Source: Nocardia fusca NBRC 14340 (GTDB taxonomy: Bacteria; Actinomycetota; Actinomycetes; Mycobacteriales; Mycobacteriaceae). Taken from it: DNA of 64,000 bases. Below are positions 37,139-46,310 of the stretch, piece by piece. A program made the translations under genes and the position numbers. Numbering within the stretch: position 1 is the stretch's first letter; each line of letters starts with the position of its first letter. The stretch covers positions 32,410-96,409 of the forward strand of contig NZ_BDCU01000019.1 of NCBI RefSeq assembly GCF_001618425.1, in the 5' to 3' direction. Below the pieces are notes generated by a model. It worked only from the letters and a program-made list of their open reading frames with translations. It was not told the DNA's origin and did not search any database.

Positions 37139-38494
37139 ATGGACGGGGTGTCCGATGTGCTCACTCACCTGCCAGAAGCCCGTCCCGCGTTGACCGCGGA
37201 CGAGATCGACGCCGCAGCCAAACGCATCGCCGACATTATCGAGCCCACCCCGCTACAACTATGCCCGCGCCTATCGCAGCTGACCGGCGCCCAGGTGTAC
37301 CTCAAACGCGAGGATCTCACCGTCGTGCGCTCCTACAAGCTGCGCGGCGCATACAACCTGGTGGTCCAGCTCAGCGACACCGAGCGCGCGGCGGGCGTGG
37401 TCGCGGCGAGCGCCGGTAACCACGCCCAGGGCGTGGCGTTCGCCTGCCGGGCCATGGGTATCACCGGCCGCATCTACGTCCCCACCACCACGCCCAAACA
37501 GAAGCGCGACCGGATCCGGGTCCACGGCGGCGAATTCGTCGAACTGATCGCCGTCGGCGAAACCTTCGACGCCGCGGCCGCCGCGGCCGCCGAGGATGTC
37601 CGGCGCACCGGCGCCACCATGGTGCCCCCGTTCGACGACACCCGGACCGCTGCCGGTCAGGGCACCATCGCCGCCGAAATCCTCGATCAGCTCGGCACCG
37701 CGCCGAATCTGGTGGTGGTCCCCGTCGGTGGCGGCGGGTGCCTCGCCGGTATCGGCACCTATCTGCGGGAACGCGCCCCGGAGACGGCAATCCTCGCGGT
37801 CGAGCCCGCCGGCGCGGCCTCGATGACCGCGGCGCTGGTCGCGGGCGGGCCGGTGACCCTGCCCGAGGTCGACCCGTTCGTCGACGGCGCCGCGGTCCGC
37901 CGGATCGGCCGGGTGCCCTACGAGGCGGTGGCCGGTTTCGGCGGGCGGGTGGTCTCGCACGGCTCCCTGCCCCTGCTCGTTTCGATCGACCCCCCCGGCG
38001 GTACCGGCTCCTTCCGGCTGCTGCGGGTGGACGAGGGAGCCGTCTGCACCGCCATGCTGGACCTGTACCAGAGCGAGGGGATCATCGCCGAGCCCGCGGG
38101 CGCGCTGGCGATCACCGGGCTGCTGGAATCACCCCCGGAACCCGGATCGACCGTGGTCTGCGTGGTCTCGGGCGGGAACAACGATGTGTCCCGCTACGGC
38201 GAGGTCATCGAACGTTCCCTGGTGCACCAGGGGCTCAAGCACTATTTCCTGGTGGACTTCCCGCAGGAACCAGGGGCGCTGCGCCGGTTCCTCGACGAAG
38301 TACTGGGCCCCGACGACGACATCACCCTGTTCGAATACGTCAAACGCAACAACCGGGAAACCGGTGCCGCACTGGTCGGTGTCGAACTGGGCGAACGTAC
38401 CGGCCTGCAACCGCTGCTGGACCGGATCGCCCATTCGCCGATCCAGTGTGAGCGGCTCGAACCGGGTTCCCCGGCCTACCGCTATCTGACCTGA
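37139..38494 (+). CDS. ilvA: Threonine ammonia-lyase (biosynthetic)
   Basis: PLP enzyme deaminating threonine to 2-oxobutanoate, the first step to isoleucine. Landmarks are the PLP lysine in S-Y-K-L-R-G-A-Y-N, S-A-G-N-H-A-Q-G, and the phosphate loop P-V-G-G-G-G. The last 85 residues (L-K-H-Y-F-L-V-D-F-P-Q-E-P-G-A-L) form one ACT-like regulatory domain, as in the short actinobacterial form. The start is uncertain: ATG 37139 gives 451 residues, GTG 37148 or ATG 37079 are possible. It is convergent with the next gene, 4 nt between the stops. Confidence 0.95.
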   Translation: MDGVSDVLTHLPEARPALTADEIDAAAKRIADIIEPTPLQLCPRLSQLTGAQVYLKREDLTVVRSYKLRGAYNLVVQLSDTERAAGVVAASAGNHAQGVAFACRAMGITGRIYVPTTTPKQKRDRIRVHGGEFVELIAVGETFDAAAAAAAEDVRRTGATMVPPFDDTRTAAGQGTIAAEILDQLGTAPNLVVVPVGGGGCLAGIGTYLRERAPETAILAVEPAGAASMTAALVAGGPVTLPEVDPFVDGAAVRRIGRVPYEAVAGFGGRVVSHGSLPLLVSIDPPGGTGSFRLLRVDEGAVCTAMLDLYQSEGIIAEPAGALAITGLLESPPEPGSTVVCVVSGGNNDVSRYGEVIERSLVHQGLKHYFLVDFPQEPGALRRFLDEVLGPDDDITLFEYVKRNNRETGAALVGVELGERTGLQPLLDRIAHSPIQCERLEPGSPAYRYLT

Positions 38495-38498
38495 GCGA

Positions 38499-39722
38499 TC
38501 AGGCCGCGGCCTCCCGGGGTGCGCCGCGGCCGATCCGGGCGGCCGTGCGGGCTCCGGACATGACCAGCGGCAGCAGCCAGGCGAACGCGGACTGGTCCAC
38601 GGCCAGGGTTTCCATCGCCAGCCGGTTGTGCACGAAACCGAGCGAGATACCGCTATCCGGATCCGCCCAGCCGAACGAGCCACCCAGGCCGATATGGCCG
38701 AACCCGCGGGGCGCGCCGAGGGTGGGCATGGCGTGGTACCCGAGATGCCACAGGGGTCCCATGTAGAGGAACAACCCGGTATCGGGCCGGAACCGTTCGA
38801 TCCGGCGGATGGCCTGGACGGCGGCGCCGGACAGGTACCGCCGGCCTCCGGCGAGTCCGTTGCAGGCCAGCGGTTCGTACACCGCGGCCAGGCCGTTGGC
38901 GCTGCACACACCGTTGGCGGCCGGCATCTCGCTGTCCAGCAGCGGCGGATTCGGGCCGGTCAGGATGGCCTCGGCGCCGGGAATGAACAGGGAGCGGCTG
39001 CTGACGCCGAGCGCGCCGGGAATGGCCTGCAACAGGGTGACCAGCCGGGAACCGCGCGGCGTACCGGCGAAGGAGAAGCCCGCGCCGAAGCTCTCGGCCG
39101 CCACGGTGACCGATCCCGCGGGCGGGCGGCCCAGGTGCACACCGTCGGTGCCCAGCGGGATCGCGACCTCGCGCTGGAACAGTTCCTTCATGCTGACGCC
39201 GGTGACCTCCCGGGCCAGTCCGGCGAGCAGCCAGCCGAAGGTCATCGCGTGGTAGGCCGGAACACCGAGCAGCCGGTCCGGGGAGGCGGCGGCCAGCCGT
39301 TCGGCCATGAGTTCGTGGTCGAGCAGTTCGGCACCCTGCGCCGCCAAGGCGCCGACACCGGACAGACCGGCCGAATGGGTGAGGACCTGCCGGACGGTGA
39401 TCTTGTCCTTGTTGTTACAACCGAACGCGGGCCAGTATTCACAGACCGGGGCGTCGTAGTCGATGAGACCGCGATCGGCGAGCCGATGCACAACCGTTGC
39501 CGCGATGCCCTTGGTCGCCGAGAAGACCACCGCACCGGTATCGCGACTCCAGGGCCGGTCCGGCGCGGACTCCCCCGTCCAGATATCGAGAACCGGTTCC
39601 CCGTGCCGGTACACCGCCAGCGCCGCACCTACGCCCTTCCGGCCGCCGTAGACCCGGGTGAATGCGGCCGTCAGCCGCCGAAATTCTGCTCCGGCGCTGC
39701 CGGAATAAGCGACGCTGCTCAT
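38499..39722 (-). CDS. Serine beta-lactamase-fold esterase
   Basis: A 407-residue member of the class C beta-lactamase/DD-peptidase fold that in actinobacteria acts mainly as esterase or lipase (LipE/LipL/EstB type). The nucleophile is Ser68 in S-A-T-K (S-x-x-K), the tyrosine motif is in A-Y-H-A-M-T-F-G-W and the third motif is G-H-I-G-L-G-G-S. No signal peptide, so cytoplasmic. A perfect 6-3-6 dyad sits between the -10 box and the ATG. Confidence 0.88.
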   Translation of the reverse strand: MSSVAYSGSAGAEFRRLTAAFTRVYGGRKGVGAALAVYRHGEPVLDIWTGESAPDRPWSRDTGAVVFSATKGIAATVVHRLADRGLIDYDAPVCEYWPAFGCNNKDKITVRQVLTHSAGLSGVGALAAQGAELLDHELMAERLAAASPDRLLGVPAYHAMTFGWLLAGLAREVTGVSMKELFQREVAIPLGTDGVHLGRPPAGSVTVAAESFGAGFSFAGTPRGSRLVTLLQAIPGALGVSSRSLFIPGAEAILTGPNPPLLDSEMPAANGVCSANGLAAVYEPLACNGLAGGRRYLSGAAVQAIRRIERFRPDTGLFLYMGPLWHLGYHAMPTLGAPRGFGHIGLGGSFGWADPDSGISLGFVHNRLAMETLAVDQSAFAWLLPLVMSGARTAARIGRGAPREAAA

Positions 39723-39737
39723 CCTTACACAGTAAGG
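39723..39737. promoter_or_regulatory. CCTTAC-N3-GTAAGG dyad at the esterase start
   Basis: A perfect inverted repeat immediately before the ATG at 39722. The -10 candidate TACTGT (minus strand 39734-39729) lies inside it and 6 nt from the start, so the site is placed to repress a leaderless mRNA. No regulator lies next to it; the cognate protein is unknown. Confidence 0.5.
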
Positions 39738-40193
39738 TCATCCGAGGTTTCCGGCAATGTCCGTCCCGGCCGGGTACGCTGCCGAGCCCGGCGAGGCCGG
39801 CCACCGGAACCGCCCCGGCGTCCGGTTTCGCGTGGACATCCGAATGTGATCGTCCGGGACGGCTACCGTCCGGAGAATTCGACGCGGACACTTTCCCGGA
39901 CCCGGCGGCAATTCCATCGGATAACAGGAAACAAATCGGTAAAGAATTCACGCTCACGCTCCGGCAGGGAATAGGCGCGCGTCCGGCCATCCGCGATCTG
40001 CTGCCACGACGGGCCGTAGCTGTGCGCGGCGAAAACGGCTTCGCCAGATTCCCCGGTCGACAGCATAATTCGATATCCGTGCACCGGCCACCGGCAATCG
40101 CGCCCGAAAGGGATCGCGGTTACCGGCGAGACCGGCTCCCGGCAATATCGACGACACTGGATAAACAGCGGAAAGTCGACTTTCTCGGGTCGA
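39738..40193. other. 456-bp stretch without a clear gene, lower G+C
   Basis: The segment from about 39870 is visibly poorer in G+C than its surroundings. A minus-strand frame (39863-40294 at most) reads a 110-140-residue peptide containing W-P-V-H-G-Y-R and S-Y-G-P-S-W-Q-Q, but its third positions are less G/C-rich than those of neighbouring genes, its 5' part would overlap the ArsR-GNAT promoter, and no family is recognised. It may be a foreign or decaying gene. Confidence 0.4.
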
Positions 40194-40213
40194 ATATCTT
40201 CCGTCGATATAGT
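40171..40213 (+). promoter_or_regulatory. Operators and leaderless promoter of the ArsR-GNAT gene
   Basis: Three elements in order: the perfect 14-bp palindrome GAAAGTCGACTTTC (40171-40184), the dyad ATATC-N7-GATAT (40194-40210) and the -10 box TATAGT (40208-40213), which overlaps the second dyad and is followed after 7 nt by the ATG at 40221. The ATATC dyad has the AT-rich form typical of ArsR/SmtB operators. Confidence 0.6.
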
Positions 40214-40220
40214 GGGCCCC

Positions 40221-41081
40221 ATGACCTCCTTGGCACCGCCGGTCGCGCGGGACCAGGTGCGCGGTGACGCGCTCCCGGTCGCCGACGCGGCCATCTACGC
40301 AGGCTGGTTTTCCTGCCTGGCCGACCCGACCCGGGTCCGGCTACTGCACCAGGTCGCCACGAGCCCCGCCGGCATCCACATCGGCGAAATCGCCGAAGCA
40401 CTCGGTATCGGACAGCCGACCGTCTCCCACCATGTCCGCAAGCTCACCGACGCCGGGTTCGTGACAGTACACAAAGAGGGCACTGCCACCCTCGTCACCG
40501 TCGATCCACACCGCTGCACCGAACTGCCGCACACCGCCGACGCGGTGATGGGTCTGCTCACCCCCCGCCCACCTTGTCCGGAGGAGCCACCGGGCGATAT
40601 CACCGTCCGGGCGCTGACCGACGCGGACTGGGAAGCCGTGCGCGCCATCCACGCCGCCCGAGGGACGGCCTATCCCGCTGTCGGCGCCGCCGACGCACCC
40701 GACCGGGAGGCCCTGGACCGCCAGTGGCTGCCCGGGCACCGCTGGGTCGCCGAAGCCGACGGCCGGATCGCCGGGTGGGCGGCCCTCACCCCGGTCTCGG
40801 GCCACGAGTTCTATCGGGACGTCGCCGACAGTTGCGTGATGGTCGCCGACGAACTCGAGGGTCGCGGTGTCGGCACCGCCCTCCTGCGCCGCCAGGTCAC
40901 CGCCGCCGAGGACGCGGGCCTGCGGGCCCTGCAGACCACCGCGTTCCCGGAGGACCGGATCGGTATCTCGCTGTATCACGCGGCGGGCTTCCGCACCGTC
41001 GGTATCCGGGAGCGCAGCGGCCGCTCCGAAGGTCGCTGGCGCGACGCGGTACTGCTGGAGCGGCGCAGTCCGCTGAACTGA
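40221..41081 (+). CDS. ArsR-type regulator fused to a GNAT acetyltransferase
   Basis: A 286-residue two-domain protein. Residues 20-105 are an ArsR/SmtB winged helix (C-L-A-D-P-T-R-V-R-L-L-H, recognition helix Q-P-T-V-S-H-H-V-R-K-L). Residues about 120-280 are an N-acetyltransferase of the phosphinothricin/Pat-like type (A-L-T-D-A-D-W, W-A-A-L-T-P-V, V-A-D-E-L-E-G-R-G-V-G-T-A-L-L-R, Y-H-A-A-G-F-R-T-V-G). The fusion suggests one protein both sensing an effector, perhaps arsenite or an arsenical, and acetylating it. A few ArsR-GNAT fusions with ArsN-type domains are known in arsenic resistance; no other ars gene is near. Start at ATG 40221. Confidence 0.85.
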   Translation: MTSLAPPVARDQVRGDALPVADAAIYAGWFSCLADPTRVRLLHQVATSPAGIHIGEIAEALGIGQPTVSHHVRKLTDAGFVTVHKEGTATLVTVDPHRCTELPHTADAVMGLLTPRPPCPEEPPGDITVRALTDADWEAVRAIHAARGTAYPAVGAADAPDREALDRQWLPGHRWVAEADGRIAGWAALTPVSGHEFYRDVADSCVMVADELEGRGVGTALLRRQVTAAEDAGLRALQTTAFPEDRIGISLYHAAGFRTVGIRERSGRSEGRWRDAVLLERRSPLN

Positions 41082-41113
41082 CCATCCGCCGGGCGTAGCG
41101 GCGGTCCGCGCCG

Positions 41114-41665
41114 TTACGGCCCGGTCCGGACCGGTCGCAGGATCACCTTCAGCCACAGGGTCGACAGACCGCACAGCACACACAGCACCGCCACGCCGGC
41201 GCTCGCCCAATCGGCGGCCGACAGCCCCCGCAGGCCCGCCTGGCCGTATCGCGCGAGCGGGTACACCCCGACCACGAGCATCGCGACGGTCCCCAGCAGC
41301 GAGACCAGCGAGGTGGGCAGCCAGCGCACCCAGCGGAACGGGCGCACCACCTCGTCCGGTGCCGCCCCGGAGAACACGCGCTCCACCCGCCCCCAGGCCA
41401 CACTGTTGACCACCAGGACCGCGAGCGCGACCACGAGCGCGCCGATCGCGAACGACAGCGCCCCGGGCGGGGCGGCGGGCTCCGGGCCGGGCAGCGGCAG
41501 TAGACCGGCCGCCACCGGATAGCAGGCGAGGACGAGACCGGTCGCGGCCAGCGCCGACCACAGCACCGACCAGTTCCGGCGGGTGGCGGCCAGCGCGACC
41601 GTGGCGGCGCGTTCGGCCGGAGAGCACGCGTCGTACCATCCGGGCGCACCGGCGGAAATCTTCAT
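41114..41665 (-). CDS. Four-helix membrane protein, unknown
   Basis: A 183-residue protein from the ATG at 41665 with hydrophobic helices at about 33-52, 64-85, 108-130 and 146-170. No family recognised. The frame continues upstream to 41797, but that stretch is arginine-rich and proline-rich without helices. It lies alone between the ArsR-GNAT gene (convergent) and the PucR-type gene (divergent). Confidence 0.55.
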   Translation of the reverse strand: MKISAGAPGWYDACSPAERAATVALAATRRNWSVLWSALAATGLVLACYPVAAGLLPLPGPEPAAPPGALSFAIGALVVALAVLVVNSVAWGRVERVFSGAAPDEVVRPFRWVRWLPTSLVSLLGTVAMLVVGVYPLARYGQAGLRGLSAADWASAGVAVLCVLCGLSTLWLKVILRPVRTGP

Positions 41666-41835
41666 AACAGCTGCCCCGCACCCCGTCTGTCCTGCCCAAC
41701 ACTGCCGCGTGCGGTCCGGTACACCGGCCGTCCACCTGTCCGCCGACTCTAACCGTCCGCGCCGGTCGGGGCACCGGTTCGGCTCCGGCCGGGCCACCGC
41801 GGCCGGGGACGACCGCCCGCCCGGTCACCCGGCCG

Positions 41836-43143
41836 GTGGACCGCGCGATCATTACCACTGTGGAGCAACGACAGGCGGCGCACAGCACCGAAGAGGTGGT
41901 CGGACTGGTCGCGCAGACATTCCTCCGGGACCGCGACCAATTCGTCGACGAGTTGTCGCAGATGATGCGCGCGCAGGTGCCGGCGCTGGATCAGGACCCG
42001 CGGCTGCGCGAACTGATGGAGGACGGGACGACCGACAACCTGATGGAAATCCTGCAGTTCCTGCAGAACGAGGCCGGCGAGGACGATGTCCGAGCGCCGG
42101 AGCGGGCCCTGGTGTACGCCCGGATCCTCGCCCAGCGCGATGTGCCGGCGTCGGCGTTGATCCGGGCGTACCGGATCGGTCAGGCCGGCTTCCTGGACAC
42201 CGGTATGCGCTACGCGATCGAATTCGGCGGCGGCGGCCCGGTGACCACCTCGGCGATCGTCCATATCGTCAACCGCACCTCGGTGTACATCGACCGGGTC
42301 TGCGAGCAGGTCGGTGTCGCCTACGAACAGGAACGCGACCGCTGGGTCGGCAACCGGGGCGGGCTACGGCAGCAGTGGGTGACCCGGCTGCTCAACGGCA
42401 CCGCCACCGATACCGAGGCCGCGGAGCAGGTACTGCACTATCCACTCACCCGCGGGCATCTCGCGATCGACGCCTGGACCGACCCGCATATCGACCCCGC
42501 CACCGCCGTGGAGGTTTTCGACCACCTCCGCACGGCGCTGACCACCGTGTTCGACCGGGCGCACGGGAACCTGCTGGTGCCGGTGGACGAACACGAGGCC
42601 CGGATGTGGTTCGCCCTCCCGCACGAGACACCCGTCGACAGCGCCGCGATCGAACAGTTGCTCTCCGACCGCGCCCTGCCGGTGCGGGTGGCCTTCGGCG
42701 GTTACGGCACCGGGGTGGCCGGATTCCGGCGCACGGCGGGTCAGGCCGACCGGGTGCGCCGGCTCGCGCTGCTGGGCGGGGACCACGGCGCCCGGGTCCT
42801 GTCCCATCCCGAGGTTTCGGCGGTCGCGCTGCTCGCCGGCGATATCGATACGCTGCGCGAGTTCGTCGCCGACGAACTCGGCGAACTGGCGGTGGACAAC
42901 GAACGCAATCTCTGGCTGCGGGAGACGCTGCGCGTGTTCCTCGCGGTGAACCGCAGTTACGCGGCGGCCGCCACCCGACTGGCCGTCCATCGCAATACCG
43001 TCCAGTACCGCGTCCGGCAGGCGCTGAACCTCATCGGCGTGAGCACCGACGCACCCGGCGCGGATCTGTATCCGCGGCTGGCACTACAGGCCACGCACCT
43101 GCTCGGCGCCGCGGTACTGCGACCGGAGCCGGGACAGAACTGA
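41836..43143 (+). CDS. PucR-family transcriptional regulator
   Basis: A 435-residue regulator with an N-terminal helical region (1-160), a degenerate GGDEF-like middle (CdaR type) and a C-terminal PucR helix-turn-helix (A-V-N-R-S-Y-A-A-A-A-T-R-L-A-V-H-R-N-T-V-Q-Y-R-V). Such proteins control purine, amino-acid or secondary pathways. The start at GTG 41836 is the first in the open frame; a later start at 41863 (V-E-Q-R) is possible. The next gene on the same strand, the phosphotriesterase-like one, is a possible target 308 nt downstream. Confidence 0.85.
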   Translation: MDRAIITTVEQRQAAHSTEEVVGLVAQTFLRDRDQFVDELSQMMRAQVPALDQDPRLRELMEDGTTDNLMEILQFLQNEAGEDDVRAPERALVYARILAQRDVPASALIRAYRIGQAGFLDTGMRYAIEFGGGGPVTTSAIVHIVNRTSVYIDRVCEQVGVAYEQERDRWVGNRGGLRQQWVTRLLNGTATDTEAAEQVLHYPLTRGHLAIDAWTDPHIDPATAVEVFDHLRTALTTVFDRAHGNLLVPVDEHEARMWFALPHETPVDSAAIEQLLSDRALPVRVAFGGYGTGVAGFRRTAGQADRVRRLALLGGDHGARVLSHPEVSAVALLAGDIDTLREFVADELGELAVDNERNLWLRETLRVFLAVNRSYAAAATRLAVHRNTVQYRVRQALNLIGVSTDAPGADLYPRLALQATHLLGAAVLRPEPGQN

Positions 43144-43451
43144 GCCACGGGCACCGAATCCGGCCGGACCCGGCGGGCGCAATGCTGCGCGCACGACGAA
43201 TATTTCGCCGAGTGCGCCGCGGGCATGTGCTCAGCGCACAAATGCCGGCCGAGCTTTCATGCGGCCGGAATATGGTCCGCCCCACAGCCTCGCCGTAAGG
43301 TTCAGTTACCCCCGGAAACCGGCGTCCACCTGAGCAGTTGGCTCGCCGGCAACCGGTTCGCCGCGCCCACCACGGGTGGTGTCGCGGACCGCATCCCACC
43401 CGTCGTGCCGGCGTCGCCGCGCTGCGCGCTGCCCTTTTCCAGGAGACTTTC
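43144..43451. other. 308-bp gap before the phosphotriesterase gene
   Basis: No gene seen. The part at 43290-43310 (GTAAGGTTCAGTTAC) contains a -10-like TAAGGT and could be the promoter of the following gene; the leader would then be about 145 nt and holds no structure I can name. Confidence 0.4.
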
Positions 43452-44435
43452 GTGCCCTCGATCCAAACCGTCCGCGGTGCCGTGGACACCGCCGATCTCG
43501 GTGTCACCCTCATGCACGAGCACGTCTTCGTGCTCAGCTCCGATGTACAGCAGAACTATTCGCAGGAGTGGGGTTCGGAGGACGAGCGGGTCGAGGACGC
43601 GGTCCGGCAGCTGACCACCGCCTACGAGGCCGGTGTGCGTACGATCGTGGACCCGACGGTGGTGGGACTGGGCCGCTACATTCCGCGGATCGCGCAGATC
43701 GCGCAGCGGGTTCCGCTGCAACTGATCGTGGCCACCGGCCTCTACACCTACAACGATGTGCCGTTCTTCTTCCACTACCGCGGACCGGCGCTGGACCCGC
43801 TGGTCGGCACCCATGTCCCCGATCCGATGGTCGATATGTTCGTCGGCGATATCCGGGACGGTATCGCCGGGACCGGCGTCCGGGCGGGCATGCTCAAATG
43901 CGCGATCGACGCGGAGGGACTGACACCCGGTGTCGAACGGGTGATGCGGGCGGTGGCCCGGGCCCACCACGAGACCGGGGTGCCGATCACCGTGCACACC
44001 CACCCCGAATCGGGTTCCGGTTTCGAGGTCAAACGCGTCATGTGCGCCGAGGAAGGGGTCGATCCGACCCGGATCGTCCTGGGCCACAGCGGCGACACCA
44101 CGGATCTGGACTATCTGACCGCGCTGGCCGACGCCGGATTCGTCCTGGGCATGGATCGATTCGGGATCAATCTCGAGACCACCTTCGAGGCGCGCGCCGA
44201 TACCCTCATCGAGATGGTGCGCCGCGGCTACGCCGAGCGCATGGTGCTCTCGCAGGACGCCAGCTGCTATATCGACTGGATGGAACCGGCCATGCGGGCG
44301 GCGGTCCTGCCGCAGTGGCACTACACCCACCTGTTCGACGACGTCTTCCCCTATGTGCTCGATCGCGGTATCGAGGAGCGGCAGCTGCAGACGATGCTCG
44401 TCGAGGTACCCCGCCGGTTCTTCGCGGCCGGGTGA
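43452..44435 (+). CDS. php: Phosphotriesterase-family metal hydrolase
   Basis: A 327-residue TIM-barrel amidohydrolase close to the phosphotriesterase-like lactonases (M. tuberculosis Php, Rv0230c). All metal ligands are present: His22 and His24 in M-H-E-H, carboxylated Lys149 in A-G-M-L-K-C, His182/184 in T-V-H-T-H, His212 in L-G-H-S-G-D and Asp269 in L-S-Q-D-A. Such enzymes hydrolyse acyl-homoserine or other lactones, with weak paraoxonase activity. The GTG at 43452 follows AGGAGA. In many relatives the gene stands with acyl-CoA genes; here it does not. Confidence 0.9.
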   Translation: MPSIQTVRGAVDTADLGVTLMHEHVFVLSSDVQQNYSQEWGSEDERVEDAVRQLTTAYEAGVRTIVDPTVVGLGRYIPRIAQIAQRVPLQLIVATGLYTYNDVPFFFHYRGPALDPLVGTHVPDPMVDMFVGDIRDGIAGTGVRAGMLKCAIDAEGLTPGVERVMRAVARAHHETGVPITVHTHPESGSGFEVKRVMCAEEGVDPTRIVLGHSGDTTDLDYLTALADAGFVLGMDRFGINLETTFEARADTLIEMVRRGYAERMVLSQDASCYIDWMEPAMRAAVLPQWHYTHLFDDVFPYVLDRGIEERQLQTMLVEVPRRFFAAG

Positions 44436-44513
44436 ACCGGTGGTCGCGGCGCCGCGGCCACACCCGACCCGGGTGCCCGGACCGGGTCGGGCCGGACGCT
44501 AGGGTTGTCGATC

Positions 44514-46307
44514 ATGCCTGGTCTGCCCGTTCCGCGCGCCCGCGCGCTACTCGCCGTGCTGCTGGTCGCCGTCGCCCTGCTGGCGACCGCGTGCGGCAGC
44601 GGCGGCGGTGACGGCGCCGCCCGCGACCTGTGCGCGCCGCCGGGACCGGAGGCGGCCACCGCGGCCCCGGCCGACCTGACCGCACCGGGTGCGGGCAAAG
44701 AGGATCGTTTCACCACCGGATCGACCGAACCGCCGGCCGCGGTGGACGTCTCCCGGCTGGGCCTGATCCGGCCCGGCGTGCTGAGTGTCGGCACCCTCTC
44801 CGACGCGCCGCCCAGTATCTGTGTGAACTCCGCCGGCGCGTTCACCGGCTTCGACAACGAACTGCTGCGCGCGGTGGCCGCGAAGATCGGGCTGCGGGTC
44901 GAGTTCTCCGGTACCGAGTTCGCCGGCCTGCTGGCCCAGGTCGCGGGCAAGCGGTTCGATGTGGGGTCGTCCAACATCACCACCACCGACGCCCGGCGCG
45001 AGATGGTCGGTTTCACCAACGGCTACGATTTCGGCTACTTCTCGCTGGTGGTCAAGGACGGCAGCCCGGTGCAGGGGTTCGCCGATCTCGGGCCCGGTTC
45101 CCGGGTGGCGGTGGTGCAGGGCACGGTCCAGGACGAATACGTCGTCAACGAGCTCGGCCTGGACCCGGTGAAGTTCCCCGACTACAACACCGCCTACGCG
45201 AATGTGAAAACCGGCCAGGTGGACGCGTGGGTCGCCCCGTCCGCGCAGGCCCAGGGCGCGATCGCGCCGGGTGATGCGACCTCGGTCGTGGACAACTCGT
45301 TCAGCCTGGACAATTTCGTCGCCTGGGCGGTCGCCAAGGACAACAAGCCGCTGATCGACGCACTCAACTCCGGGTTGGACGCGGTGATCGCCGACGGCAC
45401 CTACGCCCGCCTCTACAGCGACTGGGTGCCGCGGGAACTACCCCCCGGCTGGAAACCCGGGTCGAAGGCCGCACCGGCCCCGCAACTGCCCGATTTCGCC
45501 GCCCTCGCCGCCGACCAGGGCCCGCAGCAGCAGACCGCGCAGGCGCCGAAATCGACGCTGGAACAGCTCCGCGACACCTTCTTCGACTGGTCGCTGTACC
45601 GGCAGGCCTTCCCGGACCTGTTCAAGACCGGCCTGCCCAACACCCTGATCCTCGCGCTGGTCTCCGGCGTGCTGGGCACCCTGATCGGCATGCTGCTCGC
45701 GGTGGCCGGAATCTCGCGGACCCGCTGGTTGCGCTGGCCGGCCCGGGTGTACACCGATATCTTCCGCGGCCTGCCGGCGGTGGTCATCATCCTGCTCATC
45801 GGCCTGGGTATCGGACCGGTGGTCAGCGGCCTCACCGGCAACAATCCCTACTGGCTCGGCGCGGTGGCGCTGGCCCTGCTCGCCTCGGCCTATATCGGCG
45901 AGATCTTCCGCTCCGGTATCCAATCGGTGGAGCCGGGGCAGCTCGAGGCCGCCCGGGCGATCGGCTTCGGCTACCGGCAGGCGATGACGCTGGTGGTGAT
46001 CCCGCAGGGGGTGCGCCGGGTGCTGCCCGCGCTGATGAACCAGTTCATCGCGTTGATCAAGGATTCGTCGCTGATCTATTTCCTGGGGCTGCTGGCCACC
46101 CAGCGCGAACTGTTCGCGGTCGGCCGCGACCTCAACGCCCAGACCGGGAACCTGTCACCGCTGGTGGCCGCCGGTCTGGTCTATCTGCTGCTGACCGTCC
46201 CACTCACCCACCTGGTGAACTACATCGACCGGCGCATGCGCACCGGCCGGCCCGATCAGCCGATCGACCCGGTCGAGCAGGCCGCCATCACCGAAGGCCG
46301 GGGGTAA
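44514..46307 (+). CDS. Amino-acid ABC transporter: binding protein fused to permease
   Basis: A 597-residue fusion. A lipoprotein signal (hydrophobic 11-25, L-A-T-A-C with Cys27) leads into a family 3 solute-binding domain (about 75-310: G-F-D-N-E-L-L-R-A-V, S-S-N-I-T-T-T-D-A-R-R-E). After a linker (about 315-365) comes a GlnP-type permease with about five helices and the E-A-A-R-A-I-G-F-G-Y-R-Q-A loop that docks the ATPase. It imports polar amino acids, probably glutamine/glutamate or similar. A -10 TAGGGT ends 8 nt before ATG 44514, so the mRNA is leaderless or nearly so. The ATPase gene follows after 3 nt. Confidence 0.92.
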   Translation: MPGLPVPRARALLAVLLVAVALLATACGSGGGDGAARDLCAPPGPEAATAAPADLTAPGAGKEDRFTTGSTEPPAAVDVSRLGLIRPGVLSVGTLSDAPPSICVNSAGAFTGFDNELLRAVAAKIGLRVEFSGTEFAGLLAQVAGKRFDVGSSNITTTDARREMVGFTNGYDFGYFSLVVKDGSPVQGFADLGPGSRVAVVQGTVQDEYVVNELGLDPVKFPDYNTAYANVKTGQVDAWVAPSAQAQGAIAPGDATSVVDNSFSLDNFVAWAVAKDNKPLIDALNSGLDAVIADGTYARLYSDWVPRELPPGWKPGSKAAPAPQLPDFAALAADQGPQQQTAQAPKSTLEQLRDTFFDWSLYRQAFPDLFKTGLPNTLILALVSGVLGTLIGMLLAVAGISRTRWLRWPARVYTDIFRGLPAVVIILLIGLGIGPVVSGLTGNNPYWLGAVALALLASAYIGEIFRSGIQSVEPGQLEAARAIGFGYRQAMTLVVIPQGVRRVLPALMNQFIALIKDSSLIYFLGLLATQRELFAVGRDLNAQTGNLSPLVAAGLVYLLLTVPLTHLVNYIDRRMRTGRPDQPIDPVEQAAITEGRG

Positions 46308-46310
46308 CCG

